Assembly (NCBI RefSeq): GCF_047302405.1
Contig: NZ_CP154853.1
Span: forward strand, 496,001 to 560,000
Direction: 5' to 3'
Source: Alkalihalobacillus sp047302405
Lineage (GTDB): Bacteria > Bacillota > Bacilli > Bacillales > Bacillaceae_D
DNA length: 64,000 nt
Part shown: piece after piece, positions 26,105 through 35,817 of the stretch
How positions within the stretch are numbered: position 1 is the stretch's first letter
How the letters are laid out: each line of letters begins with the position of its first letter
Position numbers and translations under genes: made by a program
The notes under the pieces: model-generated
Seen by the model: only the letters and a program-made list of their open reading frames with translations
Told to the model about the DNA's origin: nothing
Database searches by the model: none

Positions 26105-27556
26105 ATGAGTTGGCATTGGAAAGAACTTATCCCAATTGATCGGTTTACCGTTCGTCTGACAACACCGTTAAGTGATACTGATAAGAATGTCTTAACCCTC
26201 TTATATCAGCCATTGATTGGGGCGTTAGCAAGCAGTCTCTATATGACGATGTATTATTTATTAGAGAAAGACCAGTACTGGTGTGAGGAACATACTCATA
26301 GGCAACTAATGGGACAAATGGGCTTAGATTTACAAACCATTTATGAAGAGCGAAAGAAATTAGAAGCAATCGGTTTATTAAAAACATTTAAAAAAAGTCA
26401 TGAGGAACATTCAACATATTTGTATCATCTGAGGGCACCGATGTCGCCAGCTCAGTTTTTTAAAAATGATGTATACAGTGTTTTTTTATATAATAGAATT
26501 GGAAAAAATCATTATTTACAATTACGGGACCGTTTTTCTTTGGAGAAAATGGACGAAGCTAACTATGAGGAACTAACGTATTCATTTGGCGAAGTGTTTA
26601 CGTCGTTGCAGCATTCAGAGCTTTCTCCTACTTCTAGGTCGGAAACTTTATCAGATGTAAAAGGACAAACCGATACACAATTTATTGATAACGAACGAGA
26701 GGATTATCTTAAGGTTTATGATTCGGAGTTTGATTATGAGTTAATGAAAAGAGATCTTTCCTCTTTTATTGTTCCTGATAAGGCTATTACCACTGAGGTG
26801 AAGGACTTAATTTTACGTCTTGCTTTTGTGTATCAAATTGCTCCTTTAGAGATGAGCCGGATTATTTCACAAGCAATGGTTCATGATGAAGAAATTAATC
26901 TAGTTGAATTAAGGAAAAGGGCCCAAGAGTGGTACAAGATGGAGAATGGAAATGAACCACCTGCCTTAGGGATGAAAACTCAGCCATTAAATCATCGCGT
27001 CAACGAAAAGAAGAAACCGACAACTGACGAGGAAAAAACGATTCATTTTTACGAAACGACGCCACCGCTTTTATTATTAGAAATTCGTTCGGACGGCTCG
27101 AAGCCAGCAGCGGCAGATGTCAAAATCATTGAGTCTTTGTTAATCGATCATCAATTAAATCCAGGTGTTACTAATGTATTAATGGATTATGTGCTCTGGC
27201 AACATGATATGAAGTTATCAAAAGCCTTTATTGATAAAATCGCGGGACACTGGGCTCGTAAAAAAGTCAAAACGGTTCCTGAAGCAATGAAGCTTGCGAA
27301 GTTCGAGCAAGAGAAAAAGAAAGCCGCAGAGCAGAAACAGGGAGCGACTAAACAAGGGCAAAGAAAAAGCTCAAAGCAACAAGGACGTCAAGAGCAACTG
27401 CCTGATTGGTTGGTTAAGGATAGAGAACAAGAAAAGAAACAGCATAATCGTGATGGAAGTGAAAAAGAGATAGAAGAAAACAAATCAGAACCTGAACCAA
27501 ATTCGGATGCAAAAAAGCGGTTTGAAGCGATGCTGAAGAAGTTAAATAATGGATAA
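26105..27556 (+). CDS. dnaB: Replication initiation and membrane attachment protein DnaB
   Basis: A 483-aa Firmicute DnaB protein (not the replicative helicase), which acts with DnaD and DnaI to load helicase at oriC and at restart sites. Features: N-terminal winged-helix region (about 1-120, beginning MSWHWKELIPIDRF), a central helical part, a DnaB/DnaD C-terminal domain (about 310-410, with VTNVLMDYVLWQHDMKLSKAF), and a long charged Gln/Lys/Glu-rich tail that looks disordered. dnaI follows 16 bp later. Confidence 0.93.
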   Translation: MSWHWKELIPIDRFTVRLTTPLSDTDKNVLTLLYQPLIGALASSLYMTMYYLLEKDQYWCEEHTHRQLMGQMGLDLQTIYEERKKLEAIGLLKTFKKSHEEHSTYLYHLRAPMSPAQFFKNDVYSVFLYNRIGKNHYLQLRDRFSLEKMDEANYEELTYSFGEVFTSLQHSELSPTSRSETLSDVKGQTDTQFIDNEREDYLKVYDSEFDYELMKRDLSSFIVPDKAITTEVKDLILRLAFVYQIAPLEMSRIISQAMVHDEEINLVELRKRAQEWYKMENGNEPPALGMKTQPLNHRVNEKKKPTTDEEKTIHFYETTPPLLLLEIRSDGSKPAAADVKIIESLLIDHQLNPGVTNVLMDYVLWQHDMKLSKAFIDKIAGHWARKKVKTVPEAMKLAKFEQEKKKAAEQKQGATKQGQRKSSKQQGRQEQLPDWLVKDREQEKKQHNRDGSEKEIEENKSEPEPNSDAKKRFEAMLKKLNNG

Positions 27557-27572
27557 GAAAAGGTGGTGACAT

Positions 27573-28505
27573 ATGATGAGAACGATTCAATCAGCTTTTA
27601 ATCAGTGGGATGACGGTGGCAATTTGGATAAAAAGTTAGAGCAGGCAAAAAGTGATTTACTTAAGGATCCGATTGTTCAAAAGGCGATCATTAATAAACC
27701 GGAGCTAACCGAAGAAACACTTGAGCAAGGGTTAATTAAATTATTTGAATATCAAAAGGAACGTCACCATTGTGAGCAGTGTCCAGGTTTAGAAAAATGC
27801 CCGAATATGATGCAAGGATATCAACCTGAATTAGTCATAAGTCGGGGGCATTTGGATTTAACTTACCACGCCTGTCACTTAAAGGTACATGCAATTGAAC
27901 GGAGAAAACGAAATGATTTAATTAAGTCTCTTTATATTCCTAGGGAAATATTCGAAGCAGATTTCCAAACGATTGATTTTGATGATGCACGGGCAGATGC
28001 AATTGCCGAAGCGATCGAATTTGCAGGGAATGTGAACCCTGGAGAGGATCCGATGGGGCTTTATTTATACGGGCGTTTTGGTGTCGGTAAAACGTATATT
28101 GTCGGAGCGATTGCCAACCAGCTAATGAAACGTGGAGTTGAAACATACACCGTTTATACGCCAGACTTTTTTACAGAAATGAAAAATTCGATCGGAAATG
28201 GAACTCTTCAAGAAAAGCTAAACTCTGTCAAAAAGGCAAAAGTGTTAATATTAGATGACATTGGGGCAGAAACGATGTCCCCTTGGGTCCGTGATGAAGT
28301 TTTGGGTTCGATTTTGCAGCATCGAATGTTTGAAAAACTTCCTACTGTATTTACTTCGAATTACAATTATGAGGGTTTAGAAAAACACTTAATGTATTCC
28401 GATAAAAGTGGGACTGAGGAATTAAAAGCTTTACGGATTATGGAGAGAATCAGACATTATACAAAAATGATTACAATTGAAGGTAAAAACCGTCGAGAAT
28501 CATAA
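27573..28505 (+). CDS. dnaI: Primosomal helicase loader DnaI
   Basis: A 310-aa AAA+ loader of the replicative helicase. The N-terminal part has a Cys/His cluster (HHCEQCPGLEKCPNM, plus YHAC near 106) that binds zinc and contacts helicase. The AAA+ domain has Walker A GRFGVGKTY (about 168-176), Walker B VLILDDIGAE and sensor TVFTSNYN. Length matches B. subtilis DnaI (311 aa). It is translated from an ATG after AAGGTGG, directly behind dnaB. Confidence 0.95.
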   Translation: MMRTIQSAFNQWDDGGNLDKKLEQAKSDLLKDPIVQKAIINKPELTEETLEQGLIKLFEYQKERHHCEQCPGLEKCPNMMQGYQPELVISRGHLDLTYHACHLKVHAIERRKRNDLIKSLYIPREIFEADFQTIDFDDARADAIAEAIEFAGNVNPGEDPMGLYLYGRFGVGKTYIVGAIANQLMKRGVETYTVYTPDFFTEMKNSIGNGTLQEKLNSVKKAKVLILDDIGAETMSPWVRDEVLGSILQHRMFEKLPTVFTSNYNYEGLEKHLMYSDKSGTEELKALRIMERIRHYTKMITIEGKNRRES

Positions 28506-28624
28506 TTTTTGTTACGTTTGGGTTGGCCTCATTAGGATGACTTTCCAATCTTCTTCGCTTTCCGAAAGGTCGATTTTGTGATACGATGAACATATTCTAG
28601 AATGTTGATGGAGGTTTAAAAATC

Positions 28625-29737
28625 ATGAGCATCGATGTTATTCTGAATCGTGCATTGAATGGAGAACGTATTTCAATGGATGATGCCGTGAAACTCTATG
28701 AAAGTGATGAAGTTGAGAAAATTGGGGAAGTAGCCAATCAAATTATGAAAAAATGGCACCCAGACCCAGTCACAACCTTTGTCATTGGACGTAATGTAAA
28801 CTATACAAACTTTTGTGACACATATTGTAGCTTTTGTGCCTTTTATCGTCCTCCTAACTCAAAGGAAGGCTATGTCTTAGATAACGAAATCATTTTCCGT
28901 AAAATTCAAGAAACCCTTGATGTGGGCGGAACAGAGATCTTAATGCAAGGTGGAACAAACCCGAACCTTAAGCTTGATTATTATACAGACTTACTGAAAG
29001 CGATTAAAGAACGTTTCCCAAACATTTGGATGCATTCTTTTTCACCAGCAGAAATTTGGAAAATTGCTGAGGTTTCTGACCTTTCGATTGAAGAAGTATT
29101 GTCCGAGCTTCATAAAGCCGGCCTTGATAGTATGCCTGGTGGTGGAGCTGAAATTCTAACAGAAGAAACGAGATTAAGAGTCAGTCGTTTGAAAGTAACG
29201 TGGGAGCAATGGATTGATTCGATGAAGGTTTCGAAAAAAGTTGGCATGCATGGAACAGCTACTATGGTCATCGGCTTTGGGGAATCTTATGAAGAACGTG
29301 CCTTACACATGCAACGTGTTCGTGATGCTCAGGATGAGACAGGCTGCTTTACAGCTTATATTTCTTGGTTACTACAGCCAGAAAATACGGCACTACGTAA
29401 GTATAAAAAATTAACATCGCGTGATTATTTAAAAAATGTCGCGATTTCTCGTATTTTCTTAGATAACATTAAAAATTTCCAATCATCATGGGTAACGATG
29501 GGACCTGAAGTCGGTAAACTGTCATTAGAGTATGGGTGTAATGACTTCGGCAGTACGATGATGGAGGAAAACGTCGTTTCAGCTGCAAATACGACACATA
29601 AAGTGAATACCAATCAAATTTTGCAACTCATTCGTGAAGCAGGAAAAGTTCCAGCTCAACGTGACACAAGATATAATATTATCCGTACATTTGAAGAAAA
29701 CGAATCCGCAGAAAAAGATTTTATTATGCAAAATTAA
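28625..29737 (+). CDS. mqnC: Cyclic dehypoxanthinyl futalosine synthase
   Basis: A 370-aa radical-SAM enzyme that cyclises dehypoxanthine futalosine in the futalosine route to menaquinone. The iron-sulfur motif CX3CX2C is at Cys64, Cys68 and Cys71 (NFCDTYCSFCAF). Other family stretches are ILMQGGTNPNLKLDYY, MPGGGAEILTEETR and GTATMVIGFGES. MqnC, MqnE and CofG/CofH are related; the size and the GGTNP and PGGGAEIL blocks favour MqnC. B. subtilis uses the classical men pathway and has no such gene here. It starts with an ATG after GGAGG and ends at a strong terminator. Confidence 0.85.
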   Translation: MSIDVILNRALNGERISMDDAVKLYESDEVEKIGEVANQIMKKWHPDPVTTFVIGRNVNYTNFCDTYCSFCAFYRPPNSKEGYVLDNEIIFRKIQETLDVGGTEILMQGGTNPNLKLDYYTDLLKAIKERFPNIWMHSFSPAEIWKIAEVSDLSIEEVLSELHKAGLDSMPGGGAEILTEETRLRVSRLKVTWEQWIDSMKVSKKVGMHGTATMVIGFGESYEERALHMQRVRDAQDETGCFTAYISWLLQPENTALRKYKKLTSRDYLKNVAISRIFLDNIKNFQSSWVTMGPEVGKLSLEYGCNDFGSTMMEENVVSAANTTHKVNTNQILQLIREAGKVPAQRDTRYNIIRTFEENESAEKDFIMQN

Positions 29738-29770
29738 ATTTGTGGACGTATGAAAAAGGATAATCAATCA

Positions 29771-29808
29771 AAAAAACCTAGCTGCTTTTATTAGCAGCTA
29801 GGTTTTTT
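29771..29808 (+). terminator. Strong terminator after mqnC
   Basis: A perfect 16-bp stem AAAAAACCTAGCTGCT / AGCAGCTAGGTTTTTT with loop TTTATT. It is symmetric enough to work in both directions. The rest of the gap to ytxC (29812-30050) holds no gene or motif that I recognise. Confidence 0.93.
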
Positions 29809-30063
29809 TATTGCTTATTTCGGCTATTAACCCTACTCCCCCTCGTATAATTAGGAAAAAATTTTTTTAACCTGTCATGATTTATTTTGGACAACATAGG
29901 ATGGAAGTAGGCGAACAAAAACGAGCATACTGAATCGGGATAATATAAGAATTGATAGGTACCTTTGGTTTAAACGAATAAAAGCGGAATCCGTATAAAT
30001 ATCTAGTAATGTGGATGTTTGAGCTGTGATATTCAATTGAACCGATAGGGGAAGGAGGAATAG

Positions 30064-30933
30064 GTGTTGATAGCTATTCACTTTGAAGAGGAGCAGCATT
30101 GCCAGCAATTATTTCAACAATTACGTGAGTATTTTAAAAAGTTTTCGAATGTGGGGTTAGAGGCATCGGTTGCTTTAGATGGGAATGAGACGATTCATTT
30201 ACATTATCATAATAAGTATGTGAGCTTTTATGACTCATTTCATCCATTTGTGACGTCAGTTTTAACGGATTATGTGATTCGCTCGAAGGAAGAGGAATGG
30301 ATTTTAGACATTATTGAATCGGTGTTTTTCTTTCATGATGAAGAGGAACAGCAGCAAATTTTAGCGATAGCAAAATCGATTTTAGAAGGGGATCGAGATG
30401 ATTTACCCGCATTGCTTCCCTTTTTTGACCGACATGAACATATTTATCAAGCGTTTGCTAATAGCTTGGATGAAGAGACGACTTTTTATTATGAGCCCTT
30501 TCTTACCTTTCGTTTAAAAAGTTATGGGGAAATGTTAATTGACTGTGTGGAAATGGCAATTGATGAATATATGCTTGAGCAAGAATATCAAAACATGATT
30601 GAAAGTTTTAGACAATTTATTCAAATTGAACAAGCAAAATATGAACTTATTTACGTTGTTCATGATGACCAAAAGTTTACTTTTTATGATTCAACTTTTC
30701 GTAAAGTGACACAGGAAGAAATTTTATTTTATCTTGAAGTCGATTTAATTTTTGAACAAGGTTTGAATGTGGAGGAAATGGTCATTAGTCCTTTAGTGAG
30801 TCTTGTTCCAAAACAAGTTAAGGTTTTTTCCGACACGGCAGATGATGGAGTGATTCTTTCGCTTCAGGCCATTTTCCAAGAACGATTACAAGTCTATCGT
30901 CTGTTAGACTTTATGAATGAAAAAAATATATAA
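30064..30933 (+). CDS. ytxC: Putative sporulation protein YtxC
   Basis: A 289-aa protein matching the YtxC family (DUF in sporulating Bacilli), named for sporulation genetics; the molecular role is unknown. It is rich in acidic and aromatic residues, with EEEEQQQIL-type stretches, YEPFLTFRLKSYGEMLIDCVE and EQEYQNMIESFRQFI in the C-terminal half. No signal peptide or membrane span is seen. The start is GTG 7 nt after AGGAGG. The position between the dnaI region and thrS is conserved with B. subtilis. Confidence 0.82.
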   Translation: MLIAIHFEEEQHCQQLFQQLREYFKKFSNVGLEASVALDGNETIHLHYHNKYVSFYDSFHPFVTSVLTDYVIRSKEEEWILDIIESVFFFHDEEEQQQILAIAKSILEGDRDDLPALLPFFDRHEHIYQAFANSLDEETTFYYEPFLTFRLKSYGEMLIDCVEMAIDEYMLEQEYQNMIESFRQFIQIEQAKYELIYVVHDDQKFTFYDSTFRKVTQEEILFYLEVDLIFEQGLNVEEMVISPLVSLVPKQVKVFSDTADDGVILSLQAIFQERLQVYRLLDFMNEKNI

Positions 30934-30946
30934 ACTAAACTTCCAC

Positions 30947-30975
30947 TTGCATTTCTTTTGAACACTCCATATAAT
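30947..30975 (+). promoter_or_regulatory. Sigma-A promoter of thrS
   Basis: TTGCAT (30947-30952), 17-bp spacer, TATAAT (30970-30975). It predicts a start near 30982 and a leader of about 345 nt that carries the T-box. Confidence 0.75.
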
Positions 30976-30997
30976 ACTACATAACATAGTTACAGCG

Positions 30998-31262
30998 TAA
31001 AGAAGTATTGATGAGGACAAGAGGATTGCGAACCGGTTTGAAGAGAGGGTGACATTTGGTGAGAGTCATCTAATACGACGTGATGCTTACCACCTCTGAA
31101 CTGCGACAGTGAAACAAGTTCATTTGGAATAGCTGAAGCCGGCTCACAGCCGTTATCATGTATGAGAAGTCAAAACGTAGTATGTGACGATACATTACGT
31201 GATGAGAACAAGGGTGGAAACACGACGATTACTCGTCCCTTATTTTAGGGATGGGTTTTTTT
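30998..31262 (+). ncRNA. T-box leader of thrS
   Basis: A tRNA-sensing riboswitch. Stem I begins TGATGAGGACAAGAGG. A likely threonine specifier ACC lies in CTTACCACCTCTGAA (31087-31101). The T-box sequence AGGGTGGAAACACG starts at 31211. The terminator ACTCGTCCCT / AGGGATGGGT with a T-run is at 31231-31263. Uncharged tRNA-Thr should favour the antiterminator and expression of thrS. Confidence 0.92.
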
Positions 31263-31327
31263 GTGTATAAAAAAGTCTTTTGATAAGAACCTTTATAGCG
31301 TAACGAATTGAAATGGAGTGAAGAAAA

Positions 31328-33259
31328 ATGGCAGAACAAATCGAAATCATTTTCCCAGACGGTTCAAAAAAAGAATTTGAACATGGTGTTTCCACTGAAG
31401 ATATTGCTCAATCAATCAGTCCGGGATTAAAGAAAAAAGCGTATGCTGGAAAAATAAATGGAGAGCTCATCGACTTACGTACTCCACTAACAGTAGGTGG
31501 AAATATTGAAATCATTACGGCTGGAAGTGATGAGGCTCTCGAAATTATGCGTCATAGCACGGCTCATCTAATGGCTCAAGCGATTAAACGTTTATTTCCG
31601 CAAACAAAATTTGGTGTCGGTCCGGTGATTGAAGGTGGGTTTTACTACGACATTGATGCTGAGGAAAATTTAACACCAGAAGATTTAAAAGCGATTGAAA
31701 AAGAAATGAAAAAAATCATTGCGGAAAATGTAGAGATTAAACGAGTGGAAGTCAGTCGTAACGAAGCAGTCCAACGTTTCCAAGCTATTGAAGACCCATA
31801 TAAATTAGAGTTAATTGAAGCGATTCCGGAAAGTGAGCAAGTAACAATTTATGAGCAAGGAGAGTTCTTTGACTTATGTCGTGGAATTCATGTTCCTTCT
31901 ACAAATAAAATTAAAGAGTTTAAGCTTCTTAATTTAGCTGGTGCATACTGGCGTGGTGATAGCAAAAATAAAATGTTGCAACGTGTATATGGAACGGCCT
32001 TTTTTACAAAAGAAGATTTAAAAGAGCATTTACGCATTTTAGAAGAGGCGAAGGAACGTGACCATCGTAAGTTAGGAAAAGAATTAGGAATTTTTGCTTT
32101 ATCGCAAAAAGTTGGGCAAGGTCTGCCACTATGGTTACCAAAAGGGGCAACGGTTCGCCGCATTATTGAGCGTTACATCGTGGATAAAGAAGAGCGTTTA
32201 GGCTATCAGCATGTTTATACACCGATTTTAGGAAGCTCAGAATTATACAAAACATCTGGACATTGGGACCATTATCAAGATGATATGTTCCCGGTGATGG
32301 AACGTGACAATGAAGAGTTTGTGCTTCGTCCGATGAACTGTCCGCATCATATGATGGTTTATAAACAAGACATGCGTAGTTATCGTCAATTACCATTACG
32401 TATTGCTGAACTTGGGATGATGCATCGTTATGAGATGTCTGGTGCAGTATCAGGTTTACAGCGGGTTCGTGGCATGACTTTAAATGATGCTCATATTTTC
32501 TGTCGCCCCGATCAAATTAAAGAAGAATTTTTGCGTGTCGTTCATCTAATTACAGAGGTTTATAAAGATTTTGGCATTGATAAATATCAATTCCGTTTAT
32601 CTTATCGTGACCCAGAAGATAAAGAAAAATATTTTGATGACGATGCAATGTGGAATAAAGCACAAGGGATGTTAAAAGAAGCAATGGATGAGCTTGATGT
32701 GGATTATTATGAAGCAGAAGGTGAAGCGGCATTCTATGGTCCGAAACTTGATGTACAAGTTCGTACCGCTTTAGGAAAAGACGAAACATTATCGACTGTG
32801 CAATTAGATTTCTTATTGCCAGAGCGTTTTGATTTAACTTATGTTGGCGAAGATGGTCAGCAACATCGTCCAGTCGTTGTCCATCGTGGCGTTGTCTCGA
32901 CTATGGAACGTTTTGTCGCTTTTTTACTTGAGGAATACAAAGGAGCTTTCCCAACTTGGCTTGCTCCAGTACAAGCACAAATCATCCCTGTTTCTCCAGA
33001 AGTGCATTTAGATTATGCGAAAAAAGTTCAAGAGCAATTACAAGCGATTGGAGCACGTGTCACCATTGATGAGCGTGACGAAAAGCTTGGGTACAAAATC
33101 CGGGAAGCCCAAATGCAAAAAACACCGTATATGCTCGTATTAGGTGATCAAGAAGTAGAAGCGAATGCCGTGAACATTCGAAAATATGGTGAGCAGAAGT
33201 CAGATTCTGTTTCGTTAGAACGGTTTATTGAACAAATGAAATTGGAGATTACAAAATAG
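31328..33259 (+). CDS. thrS: Threonine-tRNA ligase (ThrS)
   Basis: A 643-aa class II synthetase that charges tRNA-Thr. It has an N-terminal TGS domain (1-62), an editing domain with HSTAHLMAQA (about 75-82) and the Cys/His site near YGTAFF, a catalytic core with RPMNCPHHMM (zinc-binding Cys), a motif 2 region MHRYEMSGAVSGLQRVRGMT, and an anticodon-binding domain at the C-terminus (from about 540). The MNCPHH variant and overall sequence match the housekeeping ThrS of Bacillus. It is about 60% identical by eye to the next gene. Confidence 0.96.
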   Translation: MAEQIEIIFPDGSKKEFEHGVSTEDIAQSISPGLKKKAYAGKINGELIDLRTPLTVGGNIEIITAGSDEALEIMRHSTAHLMAQAIKRLFPQTKFGVGPVIEGGFYYDIDAEENLTPEDLKAIEKEMKKIIAENVEIKRVEVSRNEAVQRFQAIEDPYKLELIEAIPESEQVTIYEQGEFFDLCRGIHVPSTNKIKEFKLLNLAGAYWRGDSKNKMLQRVYGTAFFTKEDLKEHLRILEEAKERDHRKLGKELGIFALSQKVGQGLPLWLPKGATVRRIIERYIVDKEERLGYQHVYTPILGSSELYKTSGHWDHYQDDMFPVMERDNEEFVLRPMNCPHHMMVYKQDMRSYRQLPLRIAELGMMHRYEMSGAVSGLQRVRGMTLNDAHIFCRPDQIKEEFLRVVHLITEVYKDFGIDKYQFRLSYRDPEDKEKYFDDDAMWNKAQGMLKEAMDELDVDYYEAEGEAAFYGPKLDVQVRTALGKDETLSTVQLDFLLPERFDLTYVGEDGQQHRPVVVHRGVVSTMERFVAFLLEEYKGAFPTWLAPVQAQIIPVSPEVHLDYAKKVQEQLQAIGARVTIDERDEKLGYKIREAQMQKTPYMLVLGDQEVEANAVNIRKYGEQKSDSVSLERFIEQMKLEITK

Positions 33260-33261
33260 TT

Positions 33262-33497
33262 TTGATGAGGACAAAAGGTAAAACGAGACGATTTACAGAG
33301 AGGAAAGTGAAGGTGGGAGCTTTCTAATACGTCGTTTTACTTACCGCCTTTGAACTGCTTCTGTGAACCGAGTAGTAGTAATGGAAGCCGATTCACACTC
33401 GTTATCGTGTATGAGAAGTCATATTCTGTATGGGTATGGAAACAAGGGTGGAAACACGACGAACACTCGTCCCTTTTTTGGGGATGGGTGTTTTTTT
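33262..33497 (+). ncRNA. T-box leader of thrZ
   Basis: Begins two bases after the thrS stop with TTGATGAGGACAAAAGG. It shares with the first leader the probable ACC specifier in CTTACCGCCTTTGAACTGC (33340-33358), the T-box AGGGTGGAAACACG (33445-33458) and a terminator CACTCGTCCC / GGGATGGGTG plus T-run (33464-33497). I see no promoter between thrS and this leader, so it probably acts on readthrough from thrS. Confidence 0.9.
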
Positions 33498-33606
33498 ATT
33501 TGCTATTTTTTTAATGGGTTTTTTAGGGGATTAATTTGGTTGCGAATCGATGGCAACTATTCATTGGAAAATGAGCCCTTTATTTTAAGCGAAGGAGTGA
33601 TTTTAA

Positions 33607-35529
33607 ATGTCAGAATTTATTGAGATTATTTTGCCTGATGGATTGAAAATAGAAGGGAAGAAAGGGATAACACCAGAGGAAATTGCCCTCTCCATTAGTC
33701 CAAACTTAAAGAAAAAGGCGGTCGTAGGAAAATGGAATGGCATGCTTGTTGATTTAAGGCAACCACTTTTTAAAGAAGGAAAATTGGAGATTGTTCTTGA
33801 GGGAACGAAGGAAGCTTTAAGTGTTATGCGTCATAGTGCAGCTCATTTAATGGCTCAAGCACTAAAAAGGCTTTATCCAAATATAAAGCTAGGGATAGGA
33901 CCGGTTATTGAAGATGGTTTTTATTATGATTTGGATTCCGATAAAAGTATTTCCGTGGAGGATTTGCCAAAGATTGAAAAGGAAATGAAAAGAATTGTAG
34001 CTGAAAACCTAGAAATAAAAAGAATTGAAGTTAGTCGAGAGGAGGCACTAAGACGATTTACTGAAATGGATGATTGCTACAAGCTCGAGCTTATTGACGC
34101 GATACCAGAAGGGGAACAAGTTTCAATATATGAACAAGGAGAATTTTTTGATTTGTGCCGTGGAGTTCATGTTGCCGAAACGAGTAAAATTAAATTTTTT
34201 AAATTATTAAATGTAGCAGGTGCCTACTGGCGGGGAGACAGTCAAAATAAGATGCTACAAAGAATTTATGGGACAGCTTTTTTTAAAGAAGATGAGTTGA
34301 ACGGTCATTTAGAGATGGTAGAGGAAGCGAAAAAACGTGACCATCGAAAATTAGGGAAGGAGTTAGAGTTGTTTATGTTCTCAGAAGAAGCTCCTGGTAT
34401 GCCCTTTTATTTACCGAAGGGTCAAATCATTCGTCATGAGCTTGAGCAATTTTCAAGAAAGATGCAAAATCGGAATGGCTATGATGAAGTAAGGACACCG
34501 TTTATGATGAATCAGCGTTTATGGGAAGAGTCAGGCCATTGGGAGCATTATCATGAAAATATGTACTTCGCTAAAGTCGATGAGCAAAATTTTGCCTTAA
34601 AACCGATGAACTGCCCTGGTCATATGTTGATTTATAAACAAGCGTTGCGTTCCTATCGTGATTTACCGATTCGTTATTCTGAATTTGGGCAAGTTCACAG
34701 GCATGAATCAAGTGGTTCTTTAAATGGTATGTTACGGGTTCGGTCTTTTTGTCAGGATGATGCTCATGTTTTTGTTAGACCCGATCAAATGGAAGAAGAG
34801 ATTAAAGGGATGATTCAATTAATTGATCAAATTTATCGAGCGTTCGGTTTTGATTATTCGATTGAACTTTCGACGCGTCCAAAAAAGGCAATGGGATCTG
34901 ATGAAATTTGGGGAAAAGCTGAAGCCGCCTTAAAAAATGTTTTGGAAGTTAGTCAGTTTCCTTATCAATTAAATGAGGGCGACGGAGCTTTTTATGGACC
35001 AAAAATTGATTTCCATATACAGGATGCTTTAAAAAGAAGTCATCAATGTGGCACAATCCAGCTTGATTTCCAAATGCCAGAGAAATTTGGTTTAGATTTT
35101 ATTGATGAGAATAATAAAAAGGTTAGACCAGTCGTGATTCATCGAGCCATTTACGGTTCTATCGATCGTTTTATCGGGATTATAACAGAACATTTTGCTG
35201 GAGCGTTTCCGACTTGGCTTGCACCTGTTCAATGTAAATTAATCCCTGTATCATTGGATGTGCATTTAAGTTATGTTAAAAAAGTAGAAAAAGAATTAAA
35301 AGCGTATGGTCTTCGTGTTGAAATCGATACTCGTGAGGAAAAATTAAATTATAAAATTCGTGAAGCTCAAATGCAGAAAGTACCTTATACACTCGTTTTG
35401 GGTGATAAAGAAGCTTATGCAAATGCGGTGAACATTCGTAAGTATGGAGAGAAAAATTCAAGGATAGTTCCACTCAAGGATTGGATCACGCACTTAAGAA
35501 ATGAAATCGATAGTCAATGGAATAGATGA
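33607..35529 (+). CDS. thrZ: Threonine-tRNA ligase, second copy (ThrZ type)
   Basis: A 640-aa class II threonyl-tRNA synthetase. Domains run in the same order as ThrS: TGS (1-62), editing (HSAAHLMAQA), catalytic and anticodon domains. The core reads KPMNCPGHML and VHRHESSGSLNGMLRVRSF, as in B. subtilis ThrZ, not MNCPHH as in ThrS. It therefore looks like an ortholog of thrZ rather than a recent copy of the adjacent thrS. The start is an ATG after GAAGGAG. Expression is expected mainly under threonine starvation through its own T-box. Confidence 0.94.
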   Translation: MSEFIEIILPDGLKIEGKKGITPEEIALSISPNLKKKAVVGKWNGMLVDLRQPLFKEGKLEIVLEGTKEALSVMRHSAAHLMAQALKRLYPNIKLGIGPVIEDGFYYDLDSDKSISVEDLPKIEKEMKRIVAENLEIKRIEVSREEALRRFTEMDDCYKLELIDAIPEGEQVSIYEQGEFFDLCRGVHVAETSKIKFFKLLNVAGAYWRGDSQNKMLQRIYGTAFFKEDELNGHLEMVEEAKKRDHRKLGKELELFMFSEEAPGMPFYLPKGQIIRHELEQFSRKMQNRNGYDEVRTPFMMNQRLWEESGHWEHYHENMYFAKVDEQNFALKPMNCPGHMLIYKQALRSYRDLPIRYSEFGQVHRHESSGSLNGMLRVRSFCQDDAHVFVRPDQMEEEIKGMIQLIDQIYRAFGFDYSIELSTRPKKAMGSDEIWGKAEAALKNVLEVSQFPYQLNEGDGAFYGPKIDFHIQDALKRSHQCGTIQLDFQMPEKFGLDFIDENNKKVRPVVIHRAIYGSIDRFIGIITEHFAGAFPTWLAPVQCKLIPVSLDVHLSYVKKVEKELKAYGLRVEIDTREEKLNYKIREAQMQKVPYTLVLGDKEAYANAVNIRKYGEKNSRIVPLKDWITHLRNEIDSQWNR

Positions 35530-35536
35530 GTGGACT

Positions 35537-35575
35537 AAAAACGGGAGATCTGCAGCTCGCGGAGTAAGACAAATT
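35537..35575 (+). repeat. Fragment of GC-rich interspersed repeat
   Basis: Downstream of thrZ, the pieces GGACTAAAAACGGGAGATCTGC and GCTCGCGGAGTAAGA resemble parts of the GC-rich repeats seen elsewhere in the window. It is a short, degenerate remnant. Between it and the infC promoter (35580-35730) I see nothing else. Confidence 0.3.
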
Positions 35576-35731
35576 AAGCTCATATCCGGTGTTTTTCGGT
35601 GGTCTCTGTATATTAAAGTGACATAGGAAGATAACGTTATCTCTTTCAGCTCTATGCGTGCTTATATACCCAAAAATACTTTACTTTAAACATGAAAATA
35701 GTGGATATCTTAAAAAAATGTAAATTTTCCA

Positions 35732-35811
35732 TTGCATTTATTGAAAAGATTCGTTAAAATAACAAGGTCAGTCATTTTGAGTTGACACTCTTCAATTGAT
35801 CGTGATATAGT
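35732..35811 (+). promoter_or_regulatory. Two sigma-A promoters of the infC operon
   Basis: P1: TTGCAT (35732-35737), 17 bp, TAAAAT (35755-35760). P2: TTGACA (35782-35787), 18 bp, TATAGT (35806-35811). P2 predicts a start near 35818. Confidence 0.65.
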
Positions 35812-35817
35812 TATTTG

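Noticed and set aside
26105..27556. Reading dnaB as the replicative helicase
   Set aside because: No Walker motifs; the sequence and the neighbour dnaI identify the Firmicute initiation protein. The helicase is DnaC in Bacillus naming.
33363..33623. 86-codon open frame upstream of thrZ
   Set aside because: It lies inside the T-box leader and runs into the thrZ start; RNA structure explains the sequence.
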